This document shows positions 1 through 8,593 of a DNA stretch of 64,000 nt, one piece after another. Each line of letters opens with the position of its first letter. Position 1 is the first letter of the stretch. Source of the DNA: Martinezella calliandrae (GTDB lineage Bacteria > Pseudomonadota > Alphaproteobacteria > Rhizobiales > Rhizobiaceae); NCBI RefSeq assembly GCF_030272695.1, contig NZ_JARFYN010000028.1, positions 1 through 64,000 of the forward strand, read 5' to 3'. A program made the position numbers and the translations under genes. The notes below the pieces were generated by a model, which did no database searches, was not told the DNA's origin, and was given only the letters and a program-made list of their open reading frames with translations.

Positions 1-337
1 TCAGCCTGTGGAGAGGAACGCTCTGGCGCCGGACGCAAGCCCCGCGTGAAACGAGCCTCGATGCGACAAGTCGTGGACTTGCGCGGGAAGCAGGAACCAC
101 ACAACAAGGCGGCGGCGTAGCTTTAATCAGCTATGCACTGGTTTGTTTAGGTTCTGGAGAGCGGTTCTCCTTTGGCAGACCGACGGCCGAGCCGGAAACC
201 GATGGCGCCGAGCTGACATTGTTTGTCTGGCGGGAGTTCTGCGAAGTAGCGAAGGCGCCGCCGGTCATTGGGCCGACAATGGCTTTGTATGGTTGAGTAT
301 CTCCGATTTCCAATTCATTAGAGAATAGACGAACATC
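1..337. other. Left edge without a supported gene
   Basis: I see no gene here that I can defend. A minus-strand open frame enters from the acetyltransferase gene and ends at 131, but it is mostly antisense to that gene. The stretch presumably carries the promoter of the gene starting at 338 and the end of something outside the window. Confidence 0.4.
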
Positions 338-775
338 ATGCGGATAGAAGAAGCGAATTTCGAACATCTGAATGGATGGTCGCGTCTGCGGGCCGAACTC
401 TGGCCGGAAAGCTCGGCCGAATACCATTGCACCGAGCTCACTGAATTTCTCTCGAGGAAAGGCGCCATTGCCTACCTTGCTAGCGAGCAGGATGACGTCG
501 TGGGGTTTGCGGAGGCGACGCTCCGGCACGACTATGTCAACGGCTGCGAGACGTCTCCCGTGCTTTTCCTGGAGGGCATCTATGTGCTGCCGGAGCACCG
601 GCGGCAGGGCATCGCGCGATCGCTCTGCCGCATGGTTGCGGCCTGGGGACGCGCTGCCGGCTGCCGTGAATTTGGCTCGGATGCGCTGCTCGACAACGTG
701 GAAAGCCACGCATTCCACGCCGCATTGGGTTTCGAGGAAACCAAACGCGTCGTGTATTTTCGAAAGCCACTTTAG
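338..775 (+). CDS. GNAT acetyltransferase, AAC(6')-I-like
   Basis: A 145-residue single-domain GCN5-related N-acetyltransferase. The C-terminal half carries the acetyl-CoA-binding signature (YVLPEHRRQGIARSL, about residues 82-96), preceded by FLEGIYV and followed by DALLDNVESHAFHAALGF. That arrangement and the length closely resemble the chromosomal aminoglycoside 6'-N-acetyltransferases of the AAC(6')-Ig type, which acetylate the 6'-amino group of kanamycin-like drugs in the cytoplasm. The substrate here is inferred from that resemblance only. The upstream ribosome-binding site is weak. The gene stands alone and converges on the next acetyltransferase. Confidence 0.8.
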   Translation: MRIEEANFEHLNGWSRLRAELWPESSAEYHCTELTEFLSRKGAIAYLASEQDDVVGFAEATLRHDYVNGCETSPVLFLEGIYVLPEHRRQGIARSLCRMVAAWGRAAGCREFGSDALLDNVESHAFHAALGFEETKRVVYFRKPL

Positions 776-805
776 GATCAGAACCTATGCCGAGAGGCCG
801 AGGTC

Positions 806-1468
806 TCATTCAAACGTCAGCTTGCTCTTCTGCTGCCCGGCCTCGTCGAAATTCTCAGGGGACAGCCATCTCTCGTAACCGGCCTTCAGGCGCGGCCAGT
901 CGGCGTCGATGATCGCGAACCAGGCGGTGTCGCGATTCCTGCCCTTGGCGACCATGTGCTGGCGGAAAATGCCTTCAAATGTGAAGCCGAAACGCTCAGC
1001 GGCACGCTTCGACGGTTCGTTGAGATTGTGGCATTTCCACTCGAAGCGGCGGTAGCCGAGCGTGTCGAACACATAGGTGGCGAAGAGATAGAGCGTTTCG
1101 GTGGTAACGCGGCTGCGGGCGATGGCGGGCCCCCAGAGAATGCTGCCGATCTCGATAACGCCATGCACGGGATCGATGCGCATTAACGCCTGCCGGCCTT
1201 CGGCCTTGCCGGTCCGCTCGTCGATCGTGGCGAAGAACAGGGGATCGGTGCTGGCAGCGGCCTTTTCAAGCCAGGGCGTGAAGGCGGCAAGATTGGCCGG
1301 TGCATCCTCGAACAGATAGCGGAAGCGATCTTCGCCGCCGGGCGCTTGCGCCGAGTTATAGAGATCAGCGCCATGGCGCGCCACGTCGAGCGGCTCAAGC
1401 CGGACATAGCGGCCTTCCAGGGTGATCCTTTCCGGGCGCGGCACGCCGTTCCAATTCGTGAGGTCCAT
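806..1468 (-). CDS. RimJ/RimL-type GNAT acetyltransferase
   Basis: A 220-residue GNAT protein of the RimJ/RimL branch, whose members acetylate N-terminal amines of proteins or small molecules. Visible landmarks are the N-terminal RITLEGRYVRLEPLD, a central GSILWGPAIARSRVTTE segment typical of this branch, and RFEWKCHNLNEPSKRAAERFGF, the usual C-terminal acetyl-CoA contact. I chose the ATG at 1468 because AAAGGA lies 6-8 bases upstream; a longer frame to 1501 lacks a good site. It lies 34 bases from the PNPOx-family gene on the same strand, so the two are probably co-transcribed. The substrate is unknown. Confidence 0.8.
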   Translation of the reverse strand: MDLTNWNGVPRPERITLEGRYVRLEPLDVARHGADLYNSAQAPGGEDRFRYLFEDAPANLAAFTPWLEKAAASTDPLFFATIDERTGKAEGRQALMRIDPVHGVIEIGSILWGPAIARSRVTTETLYLFATYVFDTLGYRRFEWKCHNLNEPSKRAAERFGFTFEGIFRQHMVAKGRNRDTAWFAIIDADWPRLKAGYERWLSPENFDEAGQQKSKLTFE

Positions 1469-1502
1469 ATCAAAGTCCTTTGGTATCAAATGCGAAGGCA
1501 AT

Positions 1503-2186
1503 CTATCGAATCCGGCCCGATTTTATCAGCGCAGCGAGCGGTTCGGGTAGCTCTATCCCATCAGGCAATCCGGGTGCAGCTTCTGCCGAAACCAGATGAC
1601 TGCGCACCGGCAGGACGCCCGCCCAGACGGGAATTTCCGCCTCGTCGCTATCGCCTGGCGGGCCGTTGCGGACCTTGGCTGTCGCCTCCTCGATTTCCAA
1701 CCGTAACACTGACGTTGCTTTCACCTCCTGGCCTGTCATCGGCCGCAAGCTATCCCAGCGGCCAGGAAACAGGTTTTCGACGAAGCGGTGCAGTGCCTCG
1801 GCCTTTTCCTCGGCGTCCTCCAGCAGGCGGGCCGTTCCGAACACCATGGCGGAACGGTAGTTGACCGAATGGTTGAAGGCGGAACGGGCGAGCACATAGC
1901 CGTCCAGGATGCTGCAGGTGAGACAGACGGGCATATCCTCTGCTGCACGCAGAAAGCGGCTTGCGGCGGAGCCGTGCCAATAGACGTGGTCGCCTTCGCG
2001 CCAGTGCAGCGTGGGCGTCACATATGGGGCGCCATTGATGACATAGCCGACGTGACAGAGCGGCGTGGCGTCCAAAACCGCATAGACATCGGCACGGGCA
2101 TGACTACCGCGATGATGTTCGCGCCGCACGCGCGAGCGTTCGGTGGTCGGATAGTCGTCGGCTTGCGGCGGGTAAAGATCGGCCAT
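1503..2186 (-). CDS. Pyridoxamine 5'-phosphate oxidase family protein
   Basis: A 227-residue split-barrel flavin-nucleotide-binding protein of the PNPOx-like superfamily. Visible family features are the N-terminal DYPTTERSRVRR, the strand HVGYVINGAPYVTPTLHWREGDHVYWHGS, and the later SVNYRSAMVFGTARLLED. Members bind FMN, F420 or haem; the exact reaction cannot be read from sequence. It is transcribed divergently from a MocR regulator with a 97-base gap that holds a palindrome. This is a classical layout for a MocR target linked to B6 or amine metabolism, so regulation by that neighbour is likely. Confidence 0.8.
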   Translation of the reverse strand: MADLYPPQADDYPTTERSRVRREHHRGSHARADVYAVLDATPLCHVGYVINGAPYVTPTLHWREGDHVYWHGSAASRFLRAAEDMPVCLTCSILDGYVLARSAFNHSVNYRSAMVFGTARLLEDAEEKAEALHRFVENLFPGRWDSLRPMTGQEVKATSVLRLEIEEATAKVRNGPPGDSDEAEIPVWAGVLPVRSHLVSAEAAPGLPDGIELPEPLAALIKSGRIR

Positions 2187-2234
2187 GGTTCCCTCATCGA
2201 TATTCTTTTGATCTTTGCTGCCAAAGAGGTAGGT

Positions 2235-2261
2235 TATAAATAGCCAGTTTTTCTATTTATA
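2235..2261. promoter_or_regulatory. Palindrome between PNPOx-like gene and MocR regulator
   Basis: A perfect 9-base inverted repeat (TATAAATAG, 9-base spacer, CTATTTATA) sits in the 97-base divergent gap, 23 bases upstream of the MocR start. Its position suits an operator for the MocR protein, controlling itself and the PNPOx-like gene. AT-richness could also mean overlap with a -10 element. Confidence 0.5.
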
Positions 2262-2283
2262 GCAGACCAGTTGAGGGCGTATC

Positions 2284-3711
2284 ATGGATTCTGTTGCGCA
2301 ATGGCCAGCGCTCGATCGGGCCGCAGGCGACCTGGAGGGCCAAGTATATCGCTTGATGCGCGACCGCATTCTCCAAGGGCAAATGCCGCCGGGCCAACGA
2401 TTGCCGTCGACAAGGCGGCTGGCGGTCTCGATCGGCGTCGCGCGCTCCACCGTTGTCAACGCCTATGAGCGGCTGAAAGCCGAGGGTTATCTGCAATCGA
2501 CGACGGGTGCTGCAACCCGTGTCGCCGCATTCGCCACGCCGCGGTTACAGGGGCAAGCCGCGCCGACACCACTGAGCCCGGTGCCAGCGATCGAGACCGG
2601 CGCGGGCGGGCTCTTCGAGCCCGGCGTACCGGATGTTGCAGCTTTCCCGCATGCCGCCTGGGCGCGTTGCCTCGGCACTCGGGGCCGTTCGCTGCGGGTG
2701 CATGACCTCGGCTATGGTGCGCATAGCGGCATTCGCGATCTCCGCGAGGCAATCCTCGAGCATATTTCCGCCACGCGCGGCGTGATCGCCCACCCCGAAC
2801 AAGTCCTCATCGTTCCCTCGACAGGAGCCGCCATCGATCTTTTGGCGCGCGTCCTGTTGCGGCCCGATCGTCCGGAGGGGACGGTCGCTTGGATGGAGGA
2901 GCCAGGCTATGGGACGGCGCAGGCTTTGCTGCGGCTGGCAGGTGCGGATCTCGTGCCGGTGCCCTGCGACGAGGCGGGCATCGATGTTACCAAGGCTGCG
3001 GGTCCGCCGCCGCGCCTGATCTATGTCACGCCCTCCCACCAATATCCGACCGGCGTGACGATGAGCCTGCCGCGCCGCCTGGCTCTGCTCGAATTCGCTC
3101 GTGCCAATGGCTCGGTGGTGCTGGAAGACGACTATGACAGCGAATTCCAGTACGCGTCACGTCCGATTGCTGCGCTGCAAGGCATCGATCGAGGCGAAGT
3201 GGTCGTCTATCTCGGCACTTTCTCGAAAACGCTCGCGCCCGGCCTGCGCGTCGCCTACGCGGTCGTGCCATCCCGGCTCGTGTCCGAGACCGCGGCCGCG
3301 CAGCGGTTGCGGGGAGCCGTCGTGCCGATCCATATTCAGGCAGCTCTCGCCGATTTCATTCGCGAAGGCCGTTTTCGCGCGCATCTAAGACAGATGAATG
3401 CGATCTATGCTGCTCGCATGGCGGCTGTTGTTTTCGCGTTGCGCCGTCATTGCGAAGACCGGCTCGAGATCGGCGAGGGCACCGGCGGGCTACAACTGGC
3501 TGCCTGGTTCCGGGACACAGGCATCGATGACCGGGCGACAGTTCAGAAGATCAATGTCCAGGGTTTCGCACTTCGCGCCATGTCCGCCCTGCATCTTGGG
3601 CCGGCAAGGCCCGGACTGTTGTTCGGAATCGCGCGCATGCAACCCGAGGCAGCGGACGTCGCGGTGGCAAAGATTGCCAAGCTGATTCGATTTCCAGTCG
3701 TCACTGCCTGA
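2284..3711 (+). CDS. MocR/PdxR-type transcriptional regulator
   Basis: A 475-residue fusion of an N-terminal GntR winged helix and a C-terminal fold-type I aminotransferase-like domain. The winged helix (about residues 12-80) has GQRLPSTRRLAVSIGVARSTV. The PLP domain (about 110-470) keeps the lysine motif TFSKTLAPGLR, which should bind pyridoxal phosphate, and LEDDYDSEFQY. MocR proteins sense PLP or amino acids and activate vitamin B6, GABA or ectoine genes. It diverges from the PNPOx-like gene and overlaps the 3' end of the AraC gene by 11 bases. The target is inferred from position. Confidence 0.88.
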   Translation: MDSVAQWPALDRAAGDLEGQVYRLMRDRILQGQMPPGQRLPSTRRLAVSIGVARSTVVNAYERLKAEGYLQSTTGAATRVAAFATPRLQGQAAPTPLSPVPAIETGAGGLFEPGVPDVAAFPHAAWARCLGTRGRSLRVHDLGYGAHSGIRDLREAILEHISATRGVIAHPEQVLIVPSTGAAIDLLARVLLRPDRPEGTVAWMEEPGYGTAQALLRLAGADLVPVPCDEAGIDVTKAAGPPPRLIYVTPSHQYPTGVTMSLPRRLALLEFARANGSVVLEDDYDSEFQYASRPIAALQGIDRGEVVVYLGTFSKTLAPGLRVAYAVVPSRLVSETAAAQRLRGAVVPIHIQAALADFIREGRFRAHLRQMNAIYAARMAAVVFALRRHCEDRLEIGEGTGGLQLAAWFRDTGIDDRATVQKINVQGFALRAMSALHLGPARPGLLFGIARMQPEAADVAVAKIAKLIRFPVVTA

Positions 3712-4564
3712 CGAACAATCGCCTATACTGTCGCGGCGTCATGCCCTTCAGGGTTTTGAACTGCCTGTTGAAATTGGCGATGGAATTATAGCCGACGGCA
3801 TCGCTGATATGATGAACCGCTTGATTGGTGGAGGAGAGGCGAGCGCAGGCATCGCCAATACGCATGCGCATCAGGTAATCGGAAATCGCGGTGCCGGTGT
3901 GGCGGCGGAACATCCGATGTAGACCGGAAACACTGAGTGCGGCGATATCGGCCAATTCGTCCAGGCTGATGGGGCGCACATAGTTGAGATGCATGTGTGT
4001 CAGCACACGGTCGATGCGTTCCCGGCTCTCTCTCACTTCCTGGGATTGGCCCGGCGCGCTCGCAAGTGGCGTTGCCTGCCTGTCACCGGCGATCCTGACG
4101 AGGATGCTCAAAAGCGACAGCAGACGTTCGACCGGCGGTTTTTCAAAAACTGCCTCGAACTCCACCCGTACAGCAGCAGCGATCTCTTTCGAAAATTGCA
4201 CGCCGTTATCGGCTCGCATCAGCAACGCCTCGATCGGCCGAAATTCGACAGCACCGCCCGATATCTGCAACAGCCACTCGCGATGGAACCAAAAGACAAG
4301 AGCAACATGCGGCTTATGCTCATCGATCTTTGCGCGTGAGGCCCATGTATGCGGCAGGTTAGGGCCGACGAGCACGAGATCGCCGTCGCCATAGTCGCCG
4401 CTATGATCACCGATGAAACGCTGCCCGATCGAGTTCAGCGTGAGCGTGAGTTCGAATTCGGGATGATGATGCCATTGGAAGGGGATGACATCGTCGAGCC
4501 GCCGGTTCAGCATGCTCCATGACGTTTCCGGCGACTGTGGCAAAATTTCAAGATAAGGTCTCAT
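3701..4564 (-). CDS. AraC family regulator with cupin sensor domain
   Basis: A 287-residue regulator with an N-terminal cupin-type ligand domain (FQWHHHPEFELTLTL, about residues 30-44) and a C-terminal pair of AraC helix-turn-helix motifs (PISLDELADIAALSVSGLHRMF and the AVGYNSIANFNRQFK segment). The order and length match members that regulate carbohydrate or small-molecule catabolism. It is divergent from the phytanoyl-CoA dioxygenase-like gene with about 130 bases between starts, so that gene is the obvious candidate target. The ligand is unknown. Confidence 0.88.
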   Translation of the reverse strand: MRPYLEILPQSPETSWSMLNRRLDDVIPFQWHHHPEFELTLTLNSIGQRFIGDHSGDYGDGDLVLVGPNLPHTWASRAKIDEHKPHVALVFWFHREWLLQISGGAVEFRPIEALLMRADNGVQFSKEIAAAVRVEFEAVFEKPPVERLLSLLSILVRIAGDRQATPLASAPGQSQEVRESRERIDRVLTHMHLNYVRPISLDELADIAALSVSGLHRMFRRHTGTAISDYLMRMRIGDACARLSSTNQAVHHISDAVGYNSIANFNRQFKTLKGMTPRQYRRLFVRQ

Positions 4565-4694
4565 CGGGCGTCTAGATCAATATTGAAGCCAGAATAGTAT
4601 CAGAAAAGGCCAGAGCCAAGCAACACGACCGACCCACATCCCATTATTGTTGGGGCACCTGAAATGGCAGGGATCAACGAGATGGGAGACGCAT

Positions 4695-5630
4695 ATGCAG
4701 CAAGGTTTGAAACGGGACGCGCATCCAACCGCTTCTTCGACCATGACGCAGCTGAAGGACATAAAGAAGACGTTGCCACTGCGGGTTCTCTCACAGCAAG
4801 ACTGGCGGCATTGGATCACCAAAGGTTACGTGATCGTACGGCAGGCCGTCCCTCCTGCGAATGTCGAGAGGCTTGCAGAGGTGCTTTGGGCCTTCGACGA
4901 GAAAGACCCGAACGACCCATCGACCTGGTATGCGCCGCAACGTCGCGAGCATAAGATGAAGGAGCTCAACAACACCGGCATGTTGGAGATCTATAACCAT
5001 CAGTATCTTTGGGACAATCGCATGGAGCCGCGCATCTATGGCGCCTTCGTCGATATTTGGGACCGCGAAGACCTGTGGGTGACGATCGATCGCGCCAATC
5101 TCAATCCGCCGAAGAAGATCAAAGGCAATCCGAACGGCTTCATTCACTGGGATGTCGACACATCCCTTCGTCCCCTGCCGATAGGCGTTCAGGGCGTTTT
5201 GAGCTTGAAGAAGCAGGACGGCGATGTCGGCGGTTTTCAGTGCGTGCCGGCGTTGTTCGAGCAGTTTGAGGAATGGGAGAAGACGCAGCCCGCAGACCGG
5301 GACCCGATGCACCCCGCCATGGCCGGCCTCTCGGTCGTCAACGTCGACATGGAGCCCGGCGATCTGATGATCTTCAATTCACTGCTTGCCCATGGCGTAC
5401 GGCCAAACCATGCCGAAAATCGCGTCCGCATGGCGCAGTATATCTCGATGCATCCGGCCGAGTTCGACAATGTCGCCGAGCGTGAGGAGCGCATTCGCTT
5501 ATGGCGGGAGCGCGATCATCCGAAGCGCGAGGCGTTTCCCGGCGATCCCCGCGAGTGGGAAAAGCACAATGCGACGACGGCCGTTCTGACGCCGCTCGGC
5601 GAAAAGCTGCTCGGGCTGACTGCCTGGTAA
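4695..5630 (+). CDS. Phytanoyl-CoA dioxygenase (PhyH) family protein
   Basis: A 311-residue member of the Fe(II)/2-oxoglutarate-dependent PhyH superfamily. The iron-binding facial triad is visible as HWD (in FIHWDVDTS) and the distal His in LLAHGVRPN, followed by the Arg in NRVRMAQY that should bind 2-oxoglutarate. Such enzymes hydroxylate lipids, compatible solutes or small acids; the substrate here is unknown. I chose the ATG at 4695 because GGGAGA lies just upstream, whereas the longer frame from 4647 has no ribosome-binding site. Divergent from an AraC regulator, which probably controls it. A strong hairpin follows the stop. Confidence 0.85.
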   Translation: MQQGLKRDAHPTASSTMTQLKDIKKTLPLRVLSQQDWRHWITKGYVIVRQAVPPANVERLAEVLWAFDEKDPNDPSTWYAPQRREHKMKELNNTGMLEIYNHQYLWDNRMEPRIYGAFVDIWDREDLWVTIDRANLNPPKKIKGNPNGFIHWDVDTSLRPLPIGVQGVLSLKKQDGDVGGFQCVPALFEQFEEWEKTQPADRDPMHPAMAGLSVVNVDMEPGDLMIFNSLLAHGVRPNHAENRVRMAQYISMHPAEFDNVAEREERIRLWRERDHPKREAFPGDPREWEKHNATTAVLTPLGEKLLGLTAW

Positions 5631-5649
5631 AAGTGGTTGCGAAACTTTG

Positions 5650-5675
5650 ATCGAGCGGCCTTGTTGCCGCTCGAT
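5650..5675. terminator. Hairpin between convergent genes
   Basis: A perfect 10-base inverted repeat (ATCGAGCGGC, six bases, GCCGCTCGAT) ending in TTT lies between the convergent PhyH-like and histidine phosphatase genes. It probably terminates the PhyH-like transcript and may work in both directions. Confidence 0.65.
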
Positions 5676-5710
5676 TTCTGTCCGTCGACGACCGAAGCCA
5701 CGACGATCCG

Positions 5711-6292
5711 TTAGACCTGGTTCCAGCGGCGGATGACCGGTTCGGAGAGGTCGTGTTCATAGCCAAGAACGCTGATACTGGTGGTGTCGAGCACGAAGTT
5801 TGCGCCGCCTTGCGGCGGCAGGTCGAGCCAGCGGGCGGCGAAGACCCTCAGGAAATGCGCGCTAGAGAAGATCAGAGCGCTGCCGTTCACATCCCGGAGC
5901 TGGCTGATGATCCGGTCAGCTCTCGCTCCGACATCGGCCGCCGTTTCGCCATTGGGACATCCGTCGCGAAACAGTTGCCAGCCGGGACGCTGAACCAGGA
6001 TTTCCTTGGTGGTGACGCCCTCGTATGCGCCGTAATCCCACTCCGCCAGATCCTCCTTGATGACACGCGTCTCGCCGAAGCCTGCCAGCGCGCTGGTGCT
6101 CTTGGCGCGCTGCGAGGGGCTCGACCAGACGGCTGCGAAATCGATGGCGGGGAGGCGGCCGGCGACTTTGCGGGCGGCTTCTTCACCGGCTAATGTCAGG
6201 GGGATGTCGGTTCGCCCGGTATGCCGGCCGGACAGGCTCCATTCCGTCTGTCCATGCCGAACCAGGTAGATTTCTGGATGCGAACTGCTCAT
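5711..6292 (-). CDS. Histidine phosphatase family protein
   Basis: A 193-residue phosphoglycerate-mutase-like phosphatase. The catalytic RHG motif is near the N-terminus (LVRHGQTEWSLSGRHTGRTD), and the second catalytic His is in FSSAHFLRV. Length and motifs fit the branch that includes broad-specificity phosphatases such as PhoE and GpmB. I chose the ATG at 6292 because GAGAGG sits seven bases upstream; the longer frame would need a TTG start. It appears monocistronic. The cytoplasmic substrate cannot be told from sequence. Confidence 0.85.
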   Translation of the reverse strand: MSSSHPEIYLVRHGQTEWSLSGRHTGRTDIPLTLAGEEAARKVAGRLPAIDFAAVWSSPSQRAKSTSALAGFGETRVIKEDLAEWDYGAYEGVTTKEILVQRPGWQLFRDGCPNGETAADVGARADRIISQLRDVNGSALIFSSAHFLRVFAARWLDLPPQGGANFVLDTTSISVLGYEHDLSEPVIRRWNQV

Positions 6293-6450
6293 TTGGACGC
6301 CTCTCAATCGCGCTGAAACTTCCGACGATTCTTCGCATCTGCGAGACGCTCTGTCGAGGGACGATCGCTATTGTTCACGCCTGGCTGGCGGCCTGCAGCA
6401 ATGGAAACCTCGGCACCCGGCGACCCGGTGGTTTGTAGGGAAAATTTACG

Positions 6451-6657
6451 TCATCGTTTCACGGCACGGCGAACGCTGTACACGAGAATGGCAAGGCAAC
6501 CGAGCAACAACAGCAGACCGCCGACGAGCGGCGGCAATGCGAGAAGCTTGATCGCACCGGCGACGACGATGACCAGTATCAGCGAGAAGGCTGCAAGACT
6601 GCCGTCGTCGACGAACATGCCGATGAGTTCGGATATGGCGATACGGATAACGTTCAT
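6451..6657 (-). CDS. Small two-helix membrane protein
   Basis: A 68-residue hydrophobic protein with two predicted membrane helices (about residues 20-38 and 42-60) and a basic C-terminus (RRAVKR). Its start overlaps the stop of the upstream membrane-protein gene by four bases (ATGA), so translation is coupled. This suggests it is an accessory subunit or stability factor for that protein. I do not recognise a family. Confidence 0.7.
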   Translation of the reverse strand: MNVIRIAISELIGMFVDDGSLAAFSLILVIVVAGAIKLLALPPLVGGLLLLLGCLAILVYSVRRAVKR

Positions 6658-7409
6658 TGGGCTGCCTTTGCTGTGGAATTGCCGACGGAGCCGCGCAGGC
6701 TGCGGATGATGATGAATGACGCCAGGGAAACGATTGCGAAGATGGCGATAAGCGCAAGATCGGCACCCGGCCAGTCCGCGCCGAGGCCTTCACCGGTCCA
6801 GAAGATGCCGAAACTGGTCAACATCAGCCCGACGACAAATTTGAGCGTATTTTCGGGTACGGTAGCGAGGGGGCGATGAACCATCAGGCCGATCAGCATG
6901 ACGAGGATGAAGGCGGCCAGAGCGCCGAGGCCGGCAAAGAGCGTCAAGCCATGGGCACCGCCGACGGCGATGACGATGAAGACCACCTCGACGCCCTCTA
7001 AAAGTACCGCCTTGAAGGATGCGAGACCGGCGAGATAGTCGGCGCGCCGGTCTTCGGATTGTTGCCGAAGCGCAGCCGTCTCCTTGGAGAAGGCGGCTTC
7101 CTCGTCGTGCAAGGCTATGACTCCGAGCGAGCGCAGAATGGCTTTGCGCAGCCAGCGCATACCGAAAAGGATCAGGAGAACGCCGACGACGAACTGCAGC
7201 ACAGTGATCGGCACCAGCGCCAGAAGCGGCCCAAAGATCAAAACGAGGGCGGCAAGCACGGCGAGCGCCAGCGCGGCACCCGTCAGCGCCGGACGCCAGC
7301 TCCGCGTGACCCCGACGGCGAGGACGATGGTGAAAGCTTCCACGACTTCGACGAAGGAGCCGAGGAAGGAGGCTGTTATGGTGGAGATGATGGGTGTGAG
7401 ACTGTTCAT
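6654..7409 (-). CDS. Polytopic membrane protein, COG4280-like (possible metal transporter)
   Basis: A 251-residue protein with about seven hydrophobic segments and two similar halves. Each half has an acidic helix: FVEVVEAFTIVLAVG near residue 20 and LLEGVEVVFIVIAVG near residue 137. This internal duplication with paired glutamates recalls the E-rich helices of FTR1 iron permeases and GDT1/TMEM165 cation transporters. I believe it belongs to the predicted membrane protein group COG4280. Cation transport is inference. It is coupled to the downstream small membrane gene. A charged cytoplasmic loop (about 95-125) separates the halves. Confidence 0.65.
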   Translation of the reverse strand: MNSLTPIISTITASFLGSFVEVVEAFTIVLAVGVTRSWRPALTGAALALAVLAALVLIFGPLLALVPITVLQFVVGVLLILFGMRWLRKAILRSLGVIALHDEEAAFSKETAALRQQSEDRRADYLAGLASFKAVLLEGVEVVFIVIAVGGAHGLTLFAGLGALAAFILVMLIGLMVHRPLATVPENTLKFVVGLMLTSFGIFWTGEGLGADWPGADLALIAIFAIVSLASFIIIRSLRGSVGNSTAKAAQ

Positions 7410-7446
7410 GCAATGAATCCTGAATAGAGGATAGGTTTTTGATATT

Positions 7447-7552
7447 GCATGACCTTATCCGAAAGCCGCTCATACTTCTCGGATAAGATCATGCTCCAGA
7501 GCGCACATCTTATCCGCTTTCAGTTGTTTCCACCTGAAAGCGGAATGCTCTA
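7447..7552. repeat. RIME-like rhizobial intergenic palindromic element
   Basis: Two neighbouring palindromes make up this element. The first (7447-7494) has 16-base arms beginning GCATGACCTTATCCGA with a mirrored TCGGATAAGATCATGC. The second (7514-7543) has arms CCGCTTTCAG and CTGAAAGCGG. The sequence style matches the Rhizobium-specific intergenic mosaic elements scattered through rhizobial genomes. Its right end supplies the TAG stop codon of the ABC ATPase gene, so the element forms the 3' end of that operon and may stabilise or terminate its mRNA. Confidence 0.7.
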
Positions 7553-8593
7553 AGCGGCAAGGACCACGCAGCGTTCGGGCGGCAAGGAGAAGACCAACGC
7601 TGCGCCGGCGGGCATGGCTTGCGGCCAGTCAAGCCGGATGCGATGCGGCCCGATATCGATCATTAAGCGCCAGCAACGCCCCTGGAAAGCGCTGGACTGG
7701 ACAATACCCTGAAGCAGGTTGTCGGGATAGGCATCGGATGGCCGCGCATCTTCCGGCCGAACGACCAGGAGGGCGCGGCCACTTTGGGCACCTGCCGTAC
7801 GCAAAGCTTCGATCGGAGCATTCTCGATCTTAAATCGACCGTCGCGCGCCTCCCCCGGAACGATCGAGAAGCCACCGATGAAGCTGGCAACGAACGCGTC
7901 CGCCGGAGCTTCATAGATAGCCTGCGGCGTGTCGAACTGCGCGATGACGCCGGAGCGCATGACGGCGATGCGATCGGACACGGCCATGGCCTCGGCCTGG
8001 TCGTGGGTGACATAAATCACGGTGGTGGCTTCGCGGCGTACCAGCTCCATCATCTCTACCCTCATGTCTTCGCGCAGCGCAGCATCGAGGTTGCTGAGCG
8101 GCTCGTCAAACAGCATCAGTGCGGGCCGGGCGGCAAGGCAGCGGGCGATCGCTACGCGCTGCTGCTGGCCGCCGGAGAGTTCCGCCGGATAGCGGTTGCA
8201 ATAGGCGGTCAGGCGTGTGACCTCGAGGGCGTGATCCAGGCGCACAGCGACTTCCGTTTCGGATAGGCGTTGTGATTGCAGTCCGAAGGACAGGTTCTGG
8301 GATACGGTCATATGCGGCCAGAGCGCATAATCCTGGAACACCATGCCGACACGGCGCTTTTCCGGCGGCACGGCGGATTGCCGGCTCCAGACGACCTTAT
8401 CGTCGAACTTGACGATGCCACTGTCGGGATTGATCAGCCCGGCAATGATGCGCAGCAGCGTCGTTTTTCCCGATCCACTAGCGCCGAGCAACGATACGAC
8501 CTCGCCAGCGGCTATTTTCAGATCGAGATTGTTGAGCACAGGGCGGCCGCCGAGCAATTTGCAGATGCCGGTGCAGTCCAGCGAAGCGGTCAT
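7550..8593 (-). CDS. ABC transporter ATPase, AfuC/FbpC/PotA type
   Basis: A 347-residue ATPase of the polyamine/iron/phosphonate importer class. It has Walker A (GASGSGKTT), signature LSGGQQQRVAIAR, Walker B (ALMLFDEPLSNLD) and the H-loop in YVTHDQAEAMAVSD, followed by a C-terminal TOBE-like regulatory domain (about residues 240-347). I chose the ATG at 8593, which overlaps the permease stop by four bases; the longer frame from 8656 is antisense noise within the permease. It is the last gene of a four-gene operon (regulator, binding protein, permease, ATPase) and its stop codon lies in a RIME-like repeat. Confidence 0.9.
   Translation of the reverse strand: MTASLDCTGICKLLGGRPVLNNLDLKIAAGEVVSLLGASGSGKTTLLRIIAGLINPDSGIVKFDDKVVWSRQSAVPPEKRRVGMVFQDYALWPHMTVSQNLSFGLQSQRLSETEVAVRLDHALEVTRLTAYCNRYPAELSGGQQQRVAIARCLAARPALMLFDEPLSNLDAALREDMRVEMMELVRREATTVIYVTHDQAEAMAVSDRIAVMRSGVIAQFDTPQAIYEAPADAFVASFIGGFSIVPGEARDGRFKIENAPIEALRTAGAQSGRALLVVRPEDARPSDAYPDNLLQGIVQSSAFQGRCWRLMIDIGPHRIRLDWPQAMPAGAALVFSLPPERCVVLAA

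Noticed and set aside
131..718. Minus-strand 195-codon frame over the acetyltransferase gene
   Set aside because: It lies mostly antisense to a clear GNAT gene. Its last 60 codons outside the gene look fairly protein-like, but this is not enough.
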